From the NCBI GenBank assembly GCA_963281255.1, contig OY725490.1, positions 1,116,001 through 1,180,000 of the forward strand: 64,000 nt of DNA. The letters are read 5' to 3'. The stretch comes from Aphrocallistes beatrix (Eukaryota; Porifera; Hexactinellida; Sceptrulophora; Aphrocallistidae). The position numbers were made by a program, and so were the translations under genes. Below the pieces are notes generated by a model. The model was not told the origin of the DNA and did no database searches. It saw only the letters and a program-made list of their open reading frames with translations. Shown here in pieces: positions 63,101 through 64,000 of the stretch (within the stretch, counting starts at the first letter, position 1; each line of letters opens with the position of its first letter).

Positions 63101-64000
63101 ACTTGACTTAGCTTGTGGATAGACTTGACTTAGCTTGAGGATAGACTTGACTTAGCTTGAGACAGACTTGACTTAGCTTGAGGATAGACTTGACTTAGCT
63201 CGAGACAGACTTGACTTAGCTTGAGGATAGACTTGACTTAGCTTGAGACAGGCTTGACTTAGCTCGAGACAGACTTGACTTAGCTTGAGGATAGACTTGA
63301 CTTAGCTTGAGACAGGCTTGACTTAGCTCGAGACAGACTTGACTTAGCTTGAGGATAGACTTGACTTAGCTTGAGGATAGACTTGACTTAGCTTGAGGAT
63401 AGACTTGACTTAGCTTGAGACAGGCTTGACTTAGCTCGAGACAGACTTGACTTAGCTTGAGATAGACTTGACTTAGCTTGAGACAGACTTGACTTAGCTT
63501 GAGGATAGACTTGACTTAGCTTGAGGATAGACTTGACTTAGCTTGAGACAGGCTTGACTTAGCTTGAGGATAGACTTGACTTAGCTTGAGGATAGACTTG
63601 ACTTAGCTTGAGACAGGCTTGACTTAGCTTGAGGATAGACTTGACTTAGCTCGAGACAGACTTGACTTAGCTTGAGGATAGACTTGACTTAGCTCGAGAC
63701 AGACTTGACTTAGCTTGAGGATAGACTTGACTTAGCTTGAGGATAGACTTGACTTAGCTTGAGACAGACTTGACTTAGCTTGAGGATAGACTTGACTTAG
63801 CTCGAGACAGACTTGACTTAGCTTGAGGATAGACTTGACTTAGCTTGAGACAGGCTTGACTTAGCTCGAGACAGACTTGACTTAGCTTGAGGATAGACTT
63901 GACTTAGCTTGAGACAGGCTTGACTTAGCTCGAGACAGACTTGACTTAGCTTGAGGATAGACTTGACTTAGCTTGAGGATAGACTTGACTTAGCTTGAGG
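60143..64000. repeat. Satellite array, 20 to 22-bp units, running off the window
   Basis: Head-to-tail units of type GACTTGACTTAGCTTGAGGATA, with variants ending CTCGAGACA, CTTGAGACAG and GAGAGATATA. At least 3858 bp. Unit length varies by one or two bases, and stops occur in all frames, so it is not coding. Longer blocks recur, for example 61561 to about 62190 at 62940 to about 63570 (offset about 1379). Confidence 0.95.

Noticed and set aside
60143-64000. CRISPR-like regular array
   Set aside because: Units are contiguous with no unique spacers, and the context is eukaryotic; it is a satellite.
1-64000. tRNA, rRNA or LTR/retroviral sequences
   Set aside because: Looked for by eye on both strands; no cloverleaf, rRNA core, reverse transcriptase motif or paired long terminal repeats were recognised.

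Overview
This is AT-rich, intron-rich animal nuclear DNA. A small set of receptor exons is scattered among DNA transposons and short non-autonomous repeats. Phase-1 introns, extracellular Ig-like and fibronectin III (FN3)-like domains, single membrane segments, tyrosine-motif tails, and mariner, hAT, pogo and Helitron-like repeats all say metazoan. An early-branching marine invertebrate such as a sponge is my guess, but the sequence alone does not prove the phylum. I see no tRNA, rRNA, CRISPR array, bacterial-type operon or LTR element.

The host content is one tandem family of five type-I membrane receptors, called RG1 to RG5 here, rebuilt from exons with matching splice sites and phases. RG1 (-, 10345 to 6182) is a partial gene: signal peptide, Ig, FN3. 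RG2 (+, 13476 to 34742) has 12 exons that sum to an uninterrupted 714-residue reading frame: signal peptide, Ig, FN3, FN3, split FN3, second Ig, stalk, membrane segment, and a tail with ITIM-like and ITAM-like tyrosine motifs. RG3 (+, 36284 to about 40978) is short: signal peptide, Ig, FN3, a membrane segment carrying an arginine, and a degenerate tail. RG4 (-, 50175 to 45300) has eight exons that sum to a clean 573-residue frame; its unrelated tail has YxxI, YxxM and YxxL motifs. RG5 (+, from 54134) runs from signal peptide through Ig, FN3, FN3 and the first half of the split FN3, then meets a satellite array and leaves the window. RG1/RG2 and RG4/RG5 are head-to-head pairs, and members of a pair have the most similar Ig exons. 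The layout resembles allorecognition or innate immune receptor clusters with inhibitory, activating and decoy-like members; that function is inference.

Introns and spacers are filled with mobile DNA: a Helitron-like family whose 3' tip is a GC-rich run of hairpins (many copies, some in tandem, one carrying a copy of a receptor tail exon); three mariner-type elements plus a decayed fragment; a 2.2-kb hAT element with a ZBED-like transposase and perfect 8-bp target duplications; many hAT-like, Tc1-like and pogo-like miniature elements, several nested; and a long-inverted-repeat element carrying an OTU protease-like ORF. A roughly 1-kb-arm palindrome surrounds a 200-base gap (51394 to 51593). 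From about 60143 to the window end lies a satellite of 20 to 22-bp units.
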